NCBI GenBank assembly: GCA_964526645.1
Contig: CAZGJN010000002.1
Location: 124,001-188,000 of the forward strand
Length of the DNA: 64,000 bases
Direction of reading: 5' to 3'
Origin: JADJNW01 sp964526645
Lineage (GTDB): Bacteria; Bacteroidota; Bacteroidia; Chitinophagales; Saprospiraceae
Position numbers and translations under genes: made by a program. The notes under the pieces are model-generated. The model saw only the letters and a program-made list of their open reading frames with translations. It did no database searches and was not told the origin of the DNA. Numbering within the stretch: the first letter of the stretch is position 1; every line of letters begins with the position of its first letter. Positions 63,469 through 64,000 of the stretch are shown here, one piece after another.

Positions 63469-64000
63469 TTACATTTTCGAGTGTGCTATCGCCAAAATTT
63501 CTTTTTCCAATTCATCTGCCTGCTGTGCCATTTTAACTGCTTTTTGCAAAATCTCATTTGCAAAATCTTTATCTTCCAAGTCAGCAACATTGGTTTGTAC
63601 ATTGAGTAAAGCACCATACACCGCCGCACGCGCACACAAGGCGCCTACGCCTACATCGGAAGCAGAAGCCGGATTGCCTTCCTGCGCCATAATTTTCAGT
63701 AAATCAAACGATTGAAAAGCTAATTCCAGCGTTTTGAAAGGTACTTGAATGGCAAATTTAGTTGCTTCCTGGATGGCTTGTTTGCGGGCAATTTTCTCGT
63801 CTTCCGTGCTTTTCGGCAAACGGAAGGCTTCCAGGATTTGATTAAACGCTTTTGTATCTTCGTCCACCAACCGAAGCAATTCATCCTTGATAGACTGCCC
63901 TTTTTCAGCCCAATCGGAAAAAAACGCCCAGCGCTCGTCCCAGCCGCGCTTGTGCGAGGAAAGATTGGCAACCATTGTCCCCAGTGATGCGCCCAGCACG
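63469..64000 (-). CDS. Formimidoyltetrahydrofolate cyclodeaminase domain, 3' part (gene continues past the window)
   Basis: At least 176 residues, open to the right edge, so the true start is outside. The sequence MLGASLGTMVANLSSHKRG is the interior of the cyclodeaminase helical fold, followed by LVDEDTKAFNQILEAFRLPK, and AFDLLKIMAQEGNPASASDVGVGALCARAA-type helices with the conserved N-P-x-S-x-S-D-V pattern. The enzyme releases ammonia from formimino-THF after histidine degradation. It may be a fusion with glutamate formimidoyltransferase upstream, which cannot be seen. Confidence 0.88.
   Translation of the reverse strand, partial: VLGASLGTMVANLSSHKRGWDERWAFFSDWAEKGQSIKDELLRLVDEDTKAFNQILEAFRLPKSTEDEKIARKQAIQEATKFAIQVPFKTLELAFQSFDLLKIMAQEGNPASASDVGVGALCARAAVYGALLNVQTNVADLEDKDFANEILQKAVKMAQQADELEKEILAIAHSKM

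Noticed and set aside
1..64000. tRNA, rRNA, CRISPR, insertion sequence or prophage genes
   Set aside because: Intergenic regions were read for cloverleaf TPsiC-like sequences, terminal inverted repeats and transposase motifs, and none was convincing.

Overview
The window is a gene-dense stretch of a Bacteroidota chromosome, most likely from the class Saprospiria (Lewinella/Haliscomenobacter-like). Evidence: promoters of the Bacteroidota type (TAnnTTTG with an upstream TTG/TTTG), almost no Shine-Dalgarno sequences, a PorZ-like type IX secretion protein with a C-terminal sorting domain, DUF4270 and DUF4290 proteins, a LETM1-related protein, and a single-domain glycogen-synthase-like protein beside panC. 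About 58 protein genes are supported. I found no rRNA, tRNA, CRISPR array, insertion sequence or prophage. The class-level assignment is inference.

Layout. 1-8.5 kb: the 3' end of hutH, an M48 lipoprotein protease, an MscS channel, a PAP2-like membrane protein, kynurenine 3-monooxygenase, a Uma2 nuclease-fold protein, an orphan OmpR-type regulator and a PpiD-like periplasmic folding factor. 8.8-13.2 kb: a 45-residue membrane protein, an acyl-CoA synthetase, and a molybdenum cofactor cluster in which moaC-mobA (+) converge on moaD-moaE (-). 13.7-18.1 kb: two tandem lytic transglycosylases, lgt, and an SdiA-regulated-like protein. 18.3-24.7 kb: central metabolism (odhB, purine nucleoside phosphorylase, mqnC of the futalosine menaquinone route, pyruvate phosphate dikinase). 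24.9-34.1 kb: more accessory genes (an outer-membrane barrel with an unknown partner, queA, an APC permease, two TPR proteins, a LETM1/TerB protein, a large TPR protein).

34.3-39.2 kb is a minus-strand run panC-panD-flippase-rfaE2-nif3-zinc ribbon closed by a terminator. 39.3-46.6 kb runs on the plus strand: GT5-like protein, DUF4270 lipoprotein, glmS, DUF4290 protein with an Arg-Asp repeat tail, lpxD and a sugar nucleotidyltransferase, so amino-sugar supply and lipid A acylation sit together. 46.6-49.7 kb holds tlyA and a GT39-like membrane protein. 49.7-55.9 kb is the cell elongation cluster mreB-mreC-mreD-mrdA followed by a CapA-like phosphoesterase and folA, with no rodA. 56-64 kb holds a non-catalytic M16 homologue divergent from dnaN, a lipoprotein, nadD, porZ, xerD with a TTG start, a 40-residue membrane protein and the 3' part of a formimidoyl-THF cyclodeaminase gene. 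Histidine-degradation genes are therefore cut by both window edges.

No large undescribed system is evident. The best leads are local: domain-eroded relatives of known enzymes (M16 without HxxEH, GT5 without KxGGL, MobB-like domain without P-loop, FKBP-like domain with TPRs), a strong hairpin-plus-T-tract and a DnaA box between the M16 gene and dnaN, CapA inside the rod cluster, and two unannotated small membrane proteins.
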